A stretch of DNA of 64,000 bases from Brevibacillus laterosporus LMG 15441 (GCF_000219535.2 NZ_CP007806.1:2080501-2144500), one strand, 5' to 3'; shown: positions 8,745 through 18,048, counted from the first letter of the stretch. Numbers and translations: made by a program. Notes: generated from the sequence alone by a model not told the origin.

Positions 8745-9758
8745 ATGTATCAAGCATTGCTACATCACGGTCAAGCAGGCTTAAAAGGAGTAACAATAGA
8801 AGAACGAGCTAAACGGATATTGGCTGCTGATGAGGTGCTAGTTCGGTTGAAGGCATCTGGTTTAAACCGTCGGGATTTACTCACGATCATGTGGAGAAGC
8901 GAACAAGACGCTCCGCTCGTTCTGGGTGCTGATGGTACTGGAGAAATTGAAGAAATAGGTAGTGAAGTAGAGGGATGGCATGTCGGTGACGCGGTAATTT
9001 TGCATGCAGGCGTAAACTGGTTAACCAAAAGCGATGCTCCTCCTGCCTCGTTCGAGATTTTAGGGACTTCCTTCGATGGGACCCATGCTCAGTATATTGT
9101 GGTTCCTGCTTCCCTACTCGTGAAAAAGCCTACCTATCTAACATGGGAAGAAGCTGGAGTACTCTCTGTAGCAGCTCTTACCGCTTATCGCGCCATATGT
9201 ACAAAAGGACAAGTCAAAAAGGGAAATACGGTGTTGATTCCTGGAATTGGGAGTGGGGTAGCTACCTTTTTACTTCAAATGAGTAAAGCCTTGGAATGTC
9301 GTGTCATTGTTACTTCTCGGAGCAAAGCGAAACAAGAAAGGGCTCTGCAACTAGGTGCTGACGTTGCGATTGATACAGCAACCGATTGGAACGAGGCCTT
9401 ACAGGGCGAGAAGGTTGACGTCGTGTTTGATAGTGTGGGTCCTGCTACATTTCAGCAATCCTTGCATCAACTGCGCCCCGGGGGGACGTGCGTTACATTT
9501 GGTGCTACTACCGGTGATATCATAGAATTTAATCTAAGAAGCTTTTTTTACAGCCAGTGTAATATTCTAGGAACTACACTGGGTAGTAAGGAAGAATTTA
9601 TTGAGATGCTAGGCTTTATGGAACAACATCAAATCCGCCCGATTATCGATCATGTCTATGAGCTGGAGCAAGGTGTAACTGCCCTGCAACGACTACAGGA
9701 TTCGGAACAATTTGGCAAAATCGTATTGCGTAGAAGCGAAACAGGGATGGATATTTAG
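8745..9758 (+). CDS. Zinc-independent medium-chain dehydrogenase/quinone oxidoreductase-like protein
   Basis: A 337-residue MDR-superfamily protein. The N-terminal GroES-like part has SGLNRRDLL where zinc alcohol dehydrogenases carry the catalytic Cys, so it resembles NADPH:quinone oxidoreductases that lack zinc. The Rossmann part has VLIPGIGSGVATF (about residue 163) and FDSVGPATFQ. The ATG at 8745 follows AGGGGGAAGG; the in-frame TTG at 8691 overlaps the upstream gene and is less likely. It lies 43 bases after sfp and may be cotranscribed. The substrate is not predictable from sequence. Confidence 0.85.
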   Translation: MYQALLHHGQAGLKGVTIEERAKRILAADEVLVRLKASGLNRRDLLTIMWRSEQDAPLVLGADGTGEIEEIGSEVEGWHVGDAVILHAGVNWLTKSDAPPASFEILGTSFDGTHAQYIVVPASLLVKKPTYLTWEEAGVLSVAALTAYRAICTKGQVKKGNTVLIPGIGSGVATFLLQMSKALECRVIVTSRSKAKQERALQLGADVAIDTATDWNEALQGEKVDVVFDSVGPATFQQSLHQLRPGGTCVTFGATTGDIIEFNLRSFFYSQCNILGTTLGSKEEFIEMLGFMEQHQIRPIIDHVYELEQGVTALQRLQDSEQFGKIVLRRSETGMDI

Positions 9759-9923
9759 GGATAACGCTTCATAATCGAAGGAAAAAGGAAGGAATTCCTC
9801 AGGTAAGATTTGATGAAATATATAAGCCTCATATGCTTGTAGCAGTTTTCTACAAGATTTACTTCTAACTCTCTTCATTCTCGCGTATGCATGTACAAAT
9901 AGGGCGGAAAGGGAGAGTTACGA

Positions 9924-10403
9924 ATGAAAGTATTTGTAATTAGTTTGCGCAAGTTGCTATATGGCTCTGCTGTAGGGGTTGGCTTAGTACTTGCCATCGT
10001 ACTGGTAATATGGAAAGATCCATTACATGTCGCAACCCTGTTCCAATTTGATCGGGAAAGCATGGAGACAACAGCAAAAGTAGCAGACAACCCGTTTGCC
10101 TCCGAAAGGCCTCAGGTAGCTATGGATGTACAGGTAGAGAATAATGAGATAGCTGTTAATCTCATCACCACAGGCTTTACCTTTACAGAAGAGCAGTCCA
10201 ACGCAGAACAAAAATTGGAGTCCATGCATGGGAAGGGACATGCACATCTCTATGTGGATGGAAGAATGATTCAGAAGATTTATCAACCCCAATTTACTAT
10301 TAAAAATATGCCAAAAGGGGAGCACGAATTGAAAATAGAATTAGCTTACCCGAATCATCTATCTTACAAGGTAGAAACAGTAAAAATACTGCAAATCAAA
10401 TAG
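9924..10403 (+). CDS. Membrane-anchored hypothetical protein with HAHLYVDG motif
   Basis: A 159-residue product with one N-terminal membrane helix (about residues 10-30) and an extracytoplasmic domain of probable beta structure. The segment GKGHAHLYVDG followed by YPNHLSYKVE is reminiscent of small periplasmic-type domains with metal-binding His residues, but I cannot name the family securely. GGAAAGGGAGAG precedes the ATG. It stands as a single gene with its own terminator. An extracellular redox or metal role is only a guess. Confidence 0.75.
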   Translation: MKVFVISLRKLLYGSAVGVGLVLAIVLVIWKDPLHVATLFQFDRESMETTAKVADNPFASERPQVAMDVQVENNEIAVNLITTGFTFTEEQSNAEQKLESMHGKGHAHLYVDGRMIQKIYQPQFTIKNMPKGEHELKIELAYPNHLSYKVETVKILQIK

Positions 10404-10411
10404 ATGGGAAA

Positions 10412-10450
10412 GAAGTGCCTCGATGGTTGATACCTTATCGGGGACTTTTT
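10412..10450 (+). terminator. Terminator, imperfect stem
   Basis: AAGTGCCTCGAT pairs with ATCGGGGACTT with one bulged G and one G-T pair, then a run of five T residues. Confidence 0.65.
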
Positions 10451-10555
10451 GCTATATAAAATGACCATTAACAGATATGATGGTATATAGCAGGAAGCAG
10501 GAAAATATATGGTTTGATGGAATGTTCTGATTAATACGGCTAGGAGGTCGAAAAA

Positions 10556-12217
10556 ATGGCTGATCTACGTTCTATTACGATGGGTGATTTATTAGATGAG
10601 ACAGCAGACATGTTTCCTAACAAGGAAGCCATTATTTATCATGAGCGTGAACTTACGTATACATATCGGGAGTTTCAGTTGGTGTGCAATCAATTAGCTC
10701 GGGGATTTATGGCCCTAGGTATCCAGCCAGGGGAACATATAGCAATTTGGGCTAATAATGTTCCAGAGTGGGTATTAACTCAGTTTGCCACAGCTAAAAT
10801 AGGTGGTGTGCTCGTGACCGTTAATACAAACTACCGTACACATGAGCTCGAATATTTGCTGCATCAATCGGATGCTACTACCTTACTATTAATTGATCAG
10901 TTTAAGGGTGTTTCCTATGTCGACATGTTGCATGAAATTTGCCCAGAACTACAAACTGCGACACCTGGAGAGCTTCAAGCAGAACGCCTCCCTCAATTAC
11001 GCCGAGTAATCTATCTGGGTGAAGAGCGCCAGCCAGGCATGTATTTATTTAAGGACCTCTATGAGCTAGCTGAACAAGTGACGGAAGCGGAGCAGATTGA
11101 TTGTCAAAAGACGATTCATCCCGATTCGGTAGTTAATATGCAATATACTTCAGGTACGACAGGATTTCCAAAAGGCGTCATGCTTAGTCATAACAATATT
11201 ATTAACAATGCAATTCAAGTAGCTAGTTGTCAAAATTTACACCAAGAAGATCGCGTTTGCATTCCAGTACCATTTTTTCATTGCTTTGGCTGTGTCATGG
11301 GAACTTTAGCCTGCGTAGCAACGGGAGCGACGATGGTTCCTATCATTACGTTTCAGCCCAAAGTTGTGTTGGAGGTGGTTTCTAAGACAAGGTGTACTGC
11401 GCTATATGGAGTGCCAACTATGTTTATTGCAGAGCTGAATGACCCCACGTTTGCGCAGTATGATCTAAGCTCATTGCGCACCGGTATCATGGCGGGTTCG
11501 CCTTGCCCAGAAGAAGTAATGAAAAATGTCGTAGATAAAATGGGGATTCGTGATATTACTATTGCATATGGGCAGACGGAATCATCGCCAGTCGTGACTC
11601 AGACTAGAGTAGATGATAGCATCGAGCTTCGTGTGTCAACAGTAGGTCGTAAGCATGATCCGGTTGAAATTAAGCTAATGAATCCGGAAACAGGGGAAGA
11701 GGTGGCTAGAGGCGAGCAGGGTGAACTTTGTACGCGAGGCTATCAGGTTATGAAAGGATACTATAAAATGCCGGAACAGACAGCTCAGGCGATTGATTCT
11801 GAGGGCTGGCTCCATACGGGAGACTTAGCAACCGTTGATGAATCGGGGTACTATCGCATAACAGGGCGCCTGAAAGACATGATCATTCGTGGAGGAGAAA
11901 ATATTTATCCACGTGAGATTGAAGAGTTTTTGTATACCCATCTCAAGGTGTTGGATGTACAGGTTATTGGTGTTCCTGATCCTCACTATGGTGAACAGGT
12001 ATTGGCATGCGTTAAAGTACGGGAGGGCGAAACCCTGACATCAAATGAGCTTAAAGATTTCTGTCAGGGGAAGATTGCTCGCTTCAAAATTCCATATTAT
12101 GTACAAATTGTAAGTGATTACCCAATGACTGCCTCTGGTAAAATTCAAAAATATAAGCTAAGAGAGCAAGCCATTGAAATCCTTGGCTTGAATCAATCTG
12201 CCGCTACTAGGGAGTAG
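10556..12217 (+). CDS. Acyl-CoA synthetase, YngI-like (AMP-binding family)
   Basis: A 553-residue ATP-dependent acyl-CoA ligase that would activate fatty or branched acids as acyl-AMP and transfer them to CoA. Motifs in order: [14 protein letters not shown] (about residue 199), YGQTESSPV (about 340), GWLHTGDLA (about 418), [14 protein letters not shown] (about 445) and the C-terminal catalytic Lys in [12 protein letters not shown]. From memory it matches B. subtilis YngI closely along its whole length; YngI lies in a branched-chain acid degradation cluster there, but no such neighbours are seen here. A textbook AGGAGG site precedes the ATG. Confidence 0.9.
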   Translation: MADLRSITMGDLLDETADMFPNKEAIIYHERELTYTYREFQLVCNQLARGFMALGIQPGEHIAIWANNVPEWVLTQFATAKIGGVLVTVNTNYRTHELEYLLHQSDATTLLLIDQFKGVSYVDMLHEICPELQTATPGELQAERLPQLRRVIYLGEERQPGMYLFKDLYELAEQVTEAEQIDCQKTIHPDSVVNMQYTSGTTGFPKGVMLSHNNIINNAIQVASCQNLHQEDRVCIPVPFFHCFGCVMGTLACVATGATMVPIITFQPKVVLEVVSKTRCTALYGVPTMFIAELNDPTFAQYDLSSLRTGIMAGSPCPEEVMKNVVDKMGIRDITIAYGQTESSPVVTQTRVDDSIELRVSTVGRKHDPVEIKLMNPETGEEVARGEQGELCTRGYQVMKGYYKMPEQTAQAIDSEGWLHTGDLATVDESGYYRITGRLKDMIIRGGENIYPREIEEFLYTHLKVLDVQVIGVPDPHYGEQVLACVKVREGETLTSNELKDFCQGKIARFKIPYYVQIVSDYPMTASGKIQKYKLREQAIEILGLNQSAATRE

Positions 12218-12546
12218 TTCGAAGGTAGAAATACCTTTAATATATAAAAAAGGGATAGTGATATCCCTGTTAGCCTGGGAAGGTTTTTCCTAATAAAATC
12301 ATTGTTTTAATCTGTTCGCCGTTAACTACTATGAACCCTCTGTCACAATAAAGTGGCAGAGGGCTTTACGTTTGTGAGGAAAATTTAATTTCTAGCCATT
12401 GCATAATCTCCACGTCATCTCATGGAATGGGGACGTCTTGATGGCAAGTAAAATTCTTGATCCACTTTGTTAAACAGTATATCTGAACGGAAACAATGAA
12501 ATATATCAAAGCTCCTTTTACAAAATTAACAAATTAAAAATCCCTC
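12218..12546 (+). other. Non-coding spacer with two hairpins
   Basis: Two hairpins lie here. AGGGATA-GTGA-TATCCCT at about 12252-12269 has no T-tract. CCCTCTGTCAC pairs with GTGGCAGAGGG at 12336-12363 and is followed by a T-rich tail, making a plausible terminator for the acyl-CoA synthetase. The rest is AT-rich and I see no gene. Confidence 0.55.
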
Positions 12547-12583
12547 TTGACACTCATGGTTAGTTGTAACTATAATAGTTACA
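12547..12583 (+). promoter_or_regulatory. Strong promoter overlapped by an inverted-repeat operator for the Rrf2 regulator
   Basis: TTGACA (12547-12552) and TATAAT (12571-12576) with an 18-base spacer form a near-consensus sigma-A promoter. A perfect 19-base palindrome, TGTAACTAT-A-ATAGTTACA (12565-12583), covers the -10 element. The same TGTAAC-N7-GTTACA pattern recurs at 13056-13082, so it is very probably the binding site of the adjacent Rrf2 protein and implies autorepression. Confidence 0.8.
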
Positions 12584-12600
12584 TCGAGAGGGTGTCAGTA

Positions 12601-13038
12601 ATGAAAATAAGCAGCAGATTTTCCATAGCGGTTCACATTCTTTCGTTACTTTCTACAGCCAAGGATGCGCACTGCACATCGGAATGGATTGCTGGTAGCG
12701 TCGGAACGAATCCGGTTATCATTCGGAAAATACTCGGGCAACTAAAGAAAGCAGGATTGGCGGGCGTTCGAGCCGGTAAAGGCGGAGCTTTTTTACTTAA
12801 AGGGCTGGAAGAAGTTACGTTGCTGGATGTTTACCGGGCGGCGGAAGTCGTGGAGGAAGGGGAGCTCTTTCATCTCCATGAACAGCCGAATCCCGACTGT
12901 CCGGTCGGTGCGAACATTCAAGCCGTTCTGGAACTGATCGTAAGACGGGCCCAAAACGCCATGGAAGCGATTCTGGCTGACATAACGATGCATGAGCTGC
13001 TTTCCGAACTTGCCGAACATATGAACATGAAAAAGTGA
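12601..13038 (+). CDS. Rrf2-family transcriptional regulator (YwnA-like)
   Basis: A 145-residue DNA-binding protein with an N-terminal winged helix-turn-helix (ISSRFSIAVHILSLL, then PVIIRKILGQLKKAGL and RAGKGGAF wing), as in Rrf2 proteins. The only Cys near the sensory helix region is in NPDCPVG, so an Fe-S cluster of the IscR/NsrR three-Cys type is not evident; a thiol or metabolite sensor is possible. The ATG at 12601 follows GAGAGGG; the longer frame starts inside the operator. Its own promoter carries the probable operator, and a second copy precedes the next gene. Base composition is GC-richer than the flanks. Confidence 0.88.
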   Translation: MKISSRFSIAVHILSLLSTAKDAHCTSEWIAGSVGTNPVIIRKILGQLKKAGLAGVRAGKGGAFLLKGLEEVTLLDVYRAAEVVEEGELFHLHEQPNPDCPVGANIQAVLELIVRRAQNAMEAILADITMHELLSELAEHMNMKK

Positions 13039-13055
13039 ACCCATTTTTTTTGGAG

Positions 13056-13082
13056 TTGTTGTAACTTAAGTGGTTACAACAA
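13056..13082 (+). promoter_or_regulatory. Second inverted-repeat operator, before the DsbA-like gene
   Basis: TTGTTGTAAC and GTTACAACAA are perfect ten-base arms around a seven-base spacer. The core TGTAAC-N7-GTTACA equals that of the rrf2 operator, so both genes are probably controlled by the same Rrf2 protein. Confidence 0.75.
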
Positions 13083-13117
13083 AAAATCTCGAAATAAATG
13101 GAAAGGAGGTTCCCAGA

Positions 13118-13795
13118 ATGAAAGTGGAAGTTTGGTCCGATTTTGCTTGTCCTTTCTGCTACATCGGCAAACAACAGATCGAAGCGGCGCTTGATAAATT
13201 TGCGCACAAAGATGATGTTGAGGTTGTTTTTCGAAGCTTCGAGCTTGATCCGAAAGCACAGAGGGACGTGGATTACGACGTACATGACATGCTGGTCGCC
13301 AAGTACGGCATGAGCCGGGATCAAGCGATTGCGATGAACGAAAATCTTAGCAGTAAAGCGAAGGAAGTCGGGCTTACATTCCAATTTGACACCTTGATTC
13401 TGACGAACACATTCGATGCCCATCGGTTAGCGAAGTACGCATTCAAGCAAGGTAAAATGAACCCGATGACACAGGAACTGTTCCAGGCATACTTTACCGA
13501 CTCCCGGCATTTGGGCGACCACGAAACGCTGGTGGAATTAGCGGTGAAGGTCGGATTGGATCGCGATGAAGCGCTCAAGGTGCTTGCTGGTGATGATTAT
13601 TCCGTCGATGTTCGCTCGGATGAGGAAGAAGCAAGCCGGCTTGGCGTCAGTGGAGTGCCGTTTTTCGTCATCGACCGCAAATATGCCGTATCGGGGGCGC
13701 AGTCAACCGACATGTTTCTCAATGCTTTGCAGACGGCTTGGAAGGAATCGCAGTCGTTGAACGTGTCGGACGATGCCGGAAGTGAATCTGAGTGA
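13118..13795 (+). CDS. DsbA-family/FrnE-like thiol oxidoreductase
   Basis: A 225-residue thioredoxin-fold protein of the cytoplasmic FrnE/2-hydroxychromene-2-carboxylate-isomerase-like branch. The CPFC active site lies at about residues 12-15, right after the first strand, the helical insertion spans the middle, and the cis-Pro loop reads SGVPFF (about residue 183). No signal peptide is present, so it acts in the cytoplasm. GGAAAGGAGG precedes the ATG at 13118. Control by the upstream Rrf2-type operator suggests a response to thiol or disulfide stress (inference). Composition is GC-richer than the surrounding genes. Confidence 0.88.
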   Translation: MKVEVWSDFACPFCYIGKQQIEAALDKFAHKDDVEVVFRSFELDPKAQRDVDYDVHDMLVAKYGMSRDQAIAMNENLSSKAKEVGLTFQFDTLILTNTFDAHRLAKYAFKQGKMNPMTQELFQAYFTDSRHLGDHETLVELAVKVGLDRDEALKVLAGDDYSVDVRSDEEEASRLGVSGVPFFVIDRKYAVSGAQSTDMFLNALQTAWKESQSLNVSDDAGSESE

Positions 13796-13868
13796 GCAGC
13801 TTGTGCTGACGGCATTACGTTACGATTTTGATAACCGTTATTATTATTAGAGAGAGGGAGATTTACCG

Positions 13869-14798
13869 ATGTTTAGCAAGAAATCATCAATAGGAGTTAT
13901 TATGTTGCTTTGTTTCACGCTATTGCTGAGCGCATGCTCCAGTGAGCCGAGTAAGACGAATACCGCGAGCGAGGGAACTCAGAAACCGGCGGCTGAACTC
14001 AAGATCACGCCGTTCAACCCTGGAGAAAACGGGCTCTTCTCCGTCACATCTAGCCTGATCGAAGGGCCAAGCGAGGTGCTGCTCGTCGATGCTCAGTTCG
14101 AAAAGAGCAACGCCGCGCAACTGGTTAAGATGATCCGCGAAACCGGTAAGAAGCTGACTACAGTTTATGTCAGCCACCAGGATCCGGATTTCTATTTCGG
14201 TCTGTCGACGATCCGCGAGGCATTTCCTGATGTAAAGATCGTTGCCACCCCTGCTACAGTGGAAGGGATCAAGGCAACTATCAAGCTTAAGAGTGAATTC
14301 TGGGGTCCGCTCATGAAAGAAAACGCCCCAACTGCGATGATCGTCCCTGATGTCCTTGACGGGGATAAGCTAACGGTTGATGGCCAAACCGTGCAGGTGA
14401 TCGGTCTCGACGGTTCGGATCCGTCTCACACAGTCCTTTGGGTTCCGTCGAAAAAGACCATCTTGGGTGGTGTGCCGGTCTATGAGAACCTGCATGTCTG
14501 GATGGCAGACAACCAGACTCTAGAGAGCCGTGACCACTGGCGGGAGATTCTGGACCGAGTTCTCGCTCTGAAGCCTGAACGAGTTATCCCGGGCCATTTC
14601 ATGAACAAGAGCTCTGAAGATATATCCACCGTCACCTTCACCCGTGACTACATTACAAAATTTGATGCTGCGGCAAAGCAGGCCAAGAACTCCGCTGAGC
14701 TGATTGCAGCGATGAAGAAGGCCTATCCGGACTTAAAGAACATAAGTGATCTGGAAATGGGCGCTCAGGTAATCAAGGGTGAGCGTTCTTGGCCATAA
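13869..14798 (+). CDS. Metallo-beta-lactamase-fold lipoprotein with altered metal motif
   Basis: A 309-residue secreted lipoprotein: signal peptide with lipobox LLSAC (Cys about residue 18), then an MBL-fold domain with LLVDAQF, VYVSHQDPDFYFGL, GSDPSHTVLWV and VIPGHF segments. The canonical HxHxDH metal motif reads HQDPDF, so two of its His positions are Asp and Phe; the later His residues (in DPSHT and PGHF) remain. It may bind a single metal, bind differently, or be non-hydrolytic. It lies 73 bases after the DsbA-like gene in the Rrf2 cassette. Hand count gives 60 percent GC at 14041-14100 against about 40 percent outside. Confidence 0.82.
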   Translation: MFSKKSSIGVIMLLCFTLLLSACSSEPSKTNTASEGTQKPAAELKITPFNPGENGLFSVTSSLIEGPSEVLLVDAQFEKSNAAQLVKMIRETGKKLTTVYVSHQDPDFYFGLSTIREAFPDVKIVATPATVEGIKATIKLKSEFWGPLMKENAPTAMIVPDVLDGDKLTVDGQTVQVIGLDGSDPSHTVLWVPSKKTILGGVPVYENLHVWMADNQTLESRDHWREILDRVLALKPERVIPGHFMNKSSEDISTVTFTRDYITKFDAAAKQAKNSAELIAAMKKAYPDLKNISDLEMGAQVIKGERSWP

Positions 14799-14860
14799 TA
14801 TAACGCCGAAACCGCCCGTTAGATGCGGAGATGGTTAACTACTGTCTGCGGCTTATGAAG

Positions 14861-14887
14861 GCGCCCGGGTTTAGACCCGGGCGTTTT
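14861..14887 (+). terminator. Strong terminator closing the Rrf2 cassette
   Basis: CGCCCGGGT-TTAG-ACCCGGGCG is a perfect nine-pair GC-rich stem followed by TTTT. Confidence 0.88.
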
Positions 14888-14928
14888 CATGATTACGGTT
14901 TGCTCGGCGGGGATACGTCGATAATTTC

Positions 14929-15117
14929 TTATTGTAATCTATCATCAAACATTAATTGTATTTGAATACCGAACGGGTCTTCAATAATACCGTATGCTTT
15001 GCTAAACACATTTTTAGATAAAGGGATACAACGATTTAGAAAGGCGTCTCATATCTTGACATCATCGCTTTTAGCCCATAGAAATATGGTCAGACCAGGT
15101 GCAGGAGATTTATCTCT
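14929..15117 (-). pseudogene. VOC/glyoxalase-family gene remnant
   Basis: Read on the minus strand, one frame gives SPAPGLTIFLWAKSDDV, an in-frame TGA at 15049-15051, then a segment containing FSKAYGIIEDPFGIQIQL, and a stop at 14929. The tail pattern (aromatic, Gly, EDPFG, hydrophobic strand) is that of the last strands of vicinal-oxygen-chelate proteins. Only the C-terminal third remains, with another stop just upstream, so this is a decayed fragment. The similarity is from memory of the family pattern. Confidence 0.55.
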
Positions 15118-15120
15118 TAT

Positions 15121-15462
15121 TTAGCAGAGTCGAAAAGTTTTAATAGAAGAAGTGATATCATTAAAATCTTCGTGAATGTTGAAGAGATGGGAACGATTAC
15201 TTGAATTTTCAAGCAGCTTTTTTCTACCTGTAAAATTTATATGCTCATATAAAACAACAAGCGTTTTAGGTGCGACACGTACAGACGAAATTCTGTCGTT
15301 CCAAGCATCCCCCACGTATGACAATCTTTCTCCCGAGTTCAGAGTGAAAGAAGCACCTTTTCCGTCTATATGTTCAAAAAAACGATTCACACGATGCTGA
15401 ACTTCTACATAATGATACGGGTCATCATAATGCGGATTATAATCATACGGATTATAAAACAT
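15121..15462 (-). CDS. Beta-gamma-crystallin-fold, probable calcium-binding protein
   Basis: A 113-residue product. The first 35 residues are rich in Tyr, Asp, Asn, His and Pro (FYNPYDYNPHYDDPYHY). The rest is one beta-gamma-crystallin domain: Greek-key signature YEHINFTG and two calcium-clamp motifs of the (N/D)(N/D)xx(S/T)S type, NDRISS and NDITSS. Microbial members bind calcium tightly at these clamps. No signal peptide or membrane helix is seen. The ATG at 15462 follows GGAGAGGTG; an in-frame upstream start at 15516 lacks one. A spore-surface or stress role is possible but unproven. Confidence 0.8.
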   Translation of the reverse strand: MFYNPYDYNPHYDDPYHYVEVQHRVNRFFEHIDGKGASFTLNSGERLSYVGDAWNDRISSVRVAPKTLVVLYEHINFTGRKKLLENSSNRSHLFNIHEDFNDITSSIKTFRLC

Positions 15463-15846
15463 GAACACCTCTCCAATACTTTTTTGTAATTCATACACTG
15501 TATGCCTAATTGCCATATCTGTGCATTGACACAGGTATTTTTTTGAAATAGGAGGAAAGATGGGGAATAGGAGCTTTTTAAGAGGCCAGAGTTACCCAGA
15601 TCAGCTATTTTCTCAGTTCTCTTATCTGATATATTCTTTTTCAACAAGACCTTCGCGAATGAATAGATTTTGAGAAATTTACAAGCAGTAGGTTCTCCAG
15701 AGACGAAGAATAAGGAAGGAACTTTAATAGCGGGATTCTATATGAAAAAAGCTAGGAGAGCAAAATGAAAACCAATCATATGCTGTCAAGGAAATCTATT
15801 TATGCTAAAAACGAAGCTGTTTTGCGATGAGAGACTTATCATAATG
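15463..15846. other. AT-rich spacer, no supported gene
   Basis: About 380 bases between the crystallin gene and the leuCD terminator. The only start with a good ribosome site heads a 21-codon frame at 15765-15830, too short and featureless to call. The crystallin promoter presumably lies near its left end. Confidence 0.5.
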
Positions 15847-15878
15847 AAAAAAAGGGCCACCTGCTGGTGAACCCTTTT
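15847..15878 (-). terminator. Terminator of leuCD
   Basis: On the minus strand GGGTTCACC and GGTGGCCC pair around AGCA, and a run of seven T residues follows, 26 bases after the leuD stop. Confidence 0.75.
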
Positions 15879-15903
15879 CCTCTGTGTCTCAATTATTTAA
15901 TAC

Positions 15904-16497
15904 TTACCATGCAGGCATTTTTTGTTCATAAGCCACAATTTTGTCTTCTTGTTGTAAAGTAATTCCAATATCATCCAAACCATGTAACAAGCAATATCGG
16001 CGATAAGGATCTACCTCGAAAGGATAGGAGAGACCCCTGTCATCCTCTACTACTTGATTTTCTAAATCAATAGATAATGTATAGCCTTCAGTAGCTTCCG
16101 TACGTGTAAACAATTCCTCTACCTGTTGTTCTGTTAATTTGATTGGCAAAATTCCATTTTTAAAGCAGTTATTATAAAAGATATCTGCAAAGGACGGTGC
16201 AATGATTACTCTAAATCCAAAATCCAACAACGCCCAAGGTGCATGCTCGCGTGAGGAGCCACAACCAAAGTTATTGCGTGCAAGAAGAATCGTTGCTCCT
16301 TCATAACGCGGCTGATGGAGGACAAATGAATCAATTCGCTCGCCATCAATCGTAAAGCGCCATTCATAAAACAAGAATTGACCAAAGCCTGTACGTTCAA
16401 TGCGCTTTAAAAATTGTTTGGGGATAATAGCATCTGTATCAATATTGGCCCGATCAACGGGAGCAGCCAAACCAGTTACTTTTACAAATGGTTCCAT
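15904..16497 (-). CDS. leuD: 3-isopropylmalate dehydratase, small subunit
   Basis: LeuD pairs with LeuC to isomerise 2- to 3-isopropylmalate in leucine synthesis, in the cytoplasm. The 197 residues match the family; the aconitase swivel-domain signatures [12 protein letters not shown] (about residue 21), [16 protein letters not shown] (about 75) and [13 protein letters not shown] are intact. It begins 132 bases after the leuC stop in the same direction. leuA and leuB are not in the window, so leuCD stands apart from them. Confidence 0.95.
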   Translation of the reverse strand: MEPFVKVTGLAAPVDRANIDTDAIIPKQFLKRIERTGFGQFLFYEWRFTIDGERIDSFVLHQPRYEGATILLARNNFGCGSSREHAPWALLDFGFRVIIAPSFADIFYNNCFKNGILPIKLTEQQVEELFTRTEATEGYTLSIDLENQVVEDDRGLSYPFEVDPYRRYCLLHGLDDIGITLQQEDKIVAYEQKMPAW

Positions 16498-16629
16498 GGA
16501 TAGTGCCTCCTTTTACATGTAGGGATGAGCTTATGCTTTTCTCCAACAAAATTACCTGTTACATCTTGAATGACTCAACGATTGCAAGATAAGCTGTTTA
16601 CTTGCAAATGTCGAAGTCCTAACGTCTAT

Positions 16630-18048
16630 TCACACGACAGAAGCAGTGTTTAGCCATTGGCGGACATCAACGAATCTACCTTCGACCGCGGCGGCAACCG
16701 CCATTTCAGGACTCACAAGATGTGTGCGTCCATCGCGTCCTTGTCGGCCTTCAAAGTTACGGTTAGAGGTGGAAGCGCAACGCTCACCTGGTGACAAAAT
16801 ATCTGGATTCATCGCAAGACACATGGAGCAACCAGATTCCCGCCACTCAAAGCCAGCCTCAATGAAGATTTGATGTAATCCTTCTTGTTCAGCACGTTCC
16901 TTGACTGCTTGTGACCCTGGCACGACCATGGCATTAACCTTGGAGGATACCTTGCGACCTTTAGCTACTGCAGCGGCACGGCGTAAATCTTCAATCCGTC
17001 CGTTTGTACAGGAGCCAATAAACACACGATCAATAGCGATTTCGGTCATGGGAGTACCTGCAACTAATCCCATATAAGAAAGGGCATCTCGTGCCGCCTT
17101 TTGTTCGGTTTGGCTCATAAATTCTTCAGGAAGAGGGACATTCCTAGTGATGCCGGTTCCCATACCGGGACTAGTTCCCCAGGTTACTTGTGGCTCAATC
17201 TCGCTTGCATGAAGCTCAATGTAAGCATCATATTCGGCACCTTCATCCGTCACCAACTCTTTCCATACAGCAACAGCTTGGTCAAATGCTTCTCCTTGAG
17301 GAGCATGCCGGCGACCTTTTAAGTATGCGAAAGTAGTATTATCCGGAGCGATCAGACCTGCACGTGCTCCAGCCTCAATGGACATGTTACAAACTGTCAT
17401 CCGTTCTTCCATTGTCAATTGACGAATAGCTTCCCCTGTATATTCAATAACATAGCCTGTGGCAAAGTCAGTGCCGAATTTTGCGATAATAGCCAAAATT
17501 AAATCTTTCGCAGAGACACCTAGTGGCATTGGACCTTTGACATGGACTTCCATTGTTTTTGGTTTTGCTTGCTGCAAGCATTGAGTTGCCAATACATGTT
17601 CCACCTCACTGGTTCCGATGCCAAAAGCAAGAGCACCAAAAGCGCCATGTGTAGAGGTATGACTATCTCCACAAACAATTGTCTTACCCGGATGAGTTAA
17701 CCCAAGTTCGGGTCCAATGACGTGAACAATTCCTTGATCTGGGCTGTCTAAATCTGCAAGTGGTACTTCGAAATCTCGACAGTTATTAGTTAAGGTCTCC
17801 ATCTGTGTTAGTGAAATGGGGTCTTCTACAAGATAGCGGTTCTTCGTGGGCACATTGTGATCCATCGTTGCAAAAGTAAGATCAGGACGGCGTACCTTCC
17901 GATTAGCTAGACGTAAACCTTCAAAAGCCTGTGGGGAGGTTACTTCATGTACTAAATGTAAATCGATATATAATAAGCTAGGTTTTCCCGGTTCTTCGTG
18001 AATGACGTGCTGATCCCAGATTTTTTCAAAAAGTGTGCGTGCTTTCAT
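16630..18048 (-). CDS. leuC: 3-isopropylmalate dehydratase, large subunit
   Basis: The 472-residue large subunit carries the 4Fe-4S cluster that takes part in dehydration and hydration of isopropylmalate. Visible signatures are [14 protein letters not shown] (about residue 130), FIGSCTNGR and [10 protein letters not shown], which supply the three cluster cysteines. GGAGAGG precedes the ATG. It is the first gene of a minus-strand leuCD unit that starts back to back with a LysR regulator gene. Length and motifs are complete, so it should be active with LeuD. Confidence 0.96.
   Translation of the reverse strand: MKARTLFEKIWDQHVIHEEPGKPSLLYIDLHLVHEVTSPQAFEGLRLANRKVRRPDLTFATMDHNVPTKNRYLVEDPISLTQMETLTNNCRDFEVPLADLDSPDQGIVHVIGPELGLTHPGKTIVCGDSHTSTHGAFGALAFGIGTSEVEHVLATQCLQQAKPKTMEVHVKGPMPLGVSAKDLILAIIAKFGTDFATGYVIEYTGEAIRQLTMEERMTVCNMSIEAGARAGLIAPDNTTFAYLKGRRHAPQGEAFDQAVAVWKELVTDEGAEYDAYIELHASEIEPQVTWGTSPGMGTGITRNVPLPEEFMSQTEQKAARDALSYMGLVAGTPMTEIAIDRVFIGSCTNGRIEDLRRAAAVAKGRKVSSKVNAMVVPGSQAVKERAEQEGLHQIFIEAGFEWRESGCSMCLAMNPDILSPGERCASTSNRNFEGRQGRDGRTHLVSPEMAVAAAVEGRFVDVRQWLNTASVV

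Noticed and set aside
9836-9856. CTTGTAG/CTACAAG hairpin after the oxidoreductase gene
   Set aside because: Seven pairs with an AT-rich loop and no proper T-tract; too weak to list as a terminator.
12815-13423. 202-codon minus-strand frame across the Rrf2 and DsbA-like genes
   Set aside because: It spans two well supported opposite-strand genes and their intergenic operator; the GC-rich composition lowers stop frequency.
15765-15830. 21-codon frame with an AGGAGAG ribosome site
   Set aside because: Too short, no membrane or amphipathic pattern, no promoter or terminator of its own.
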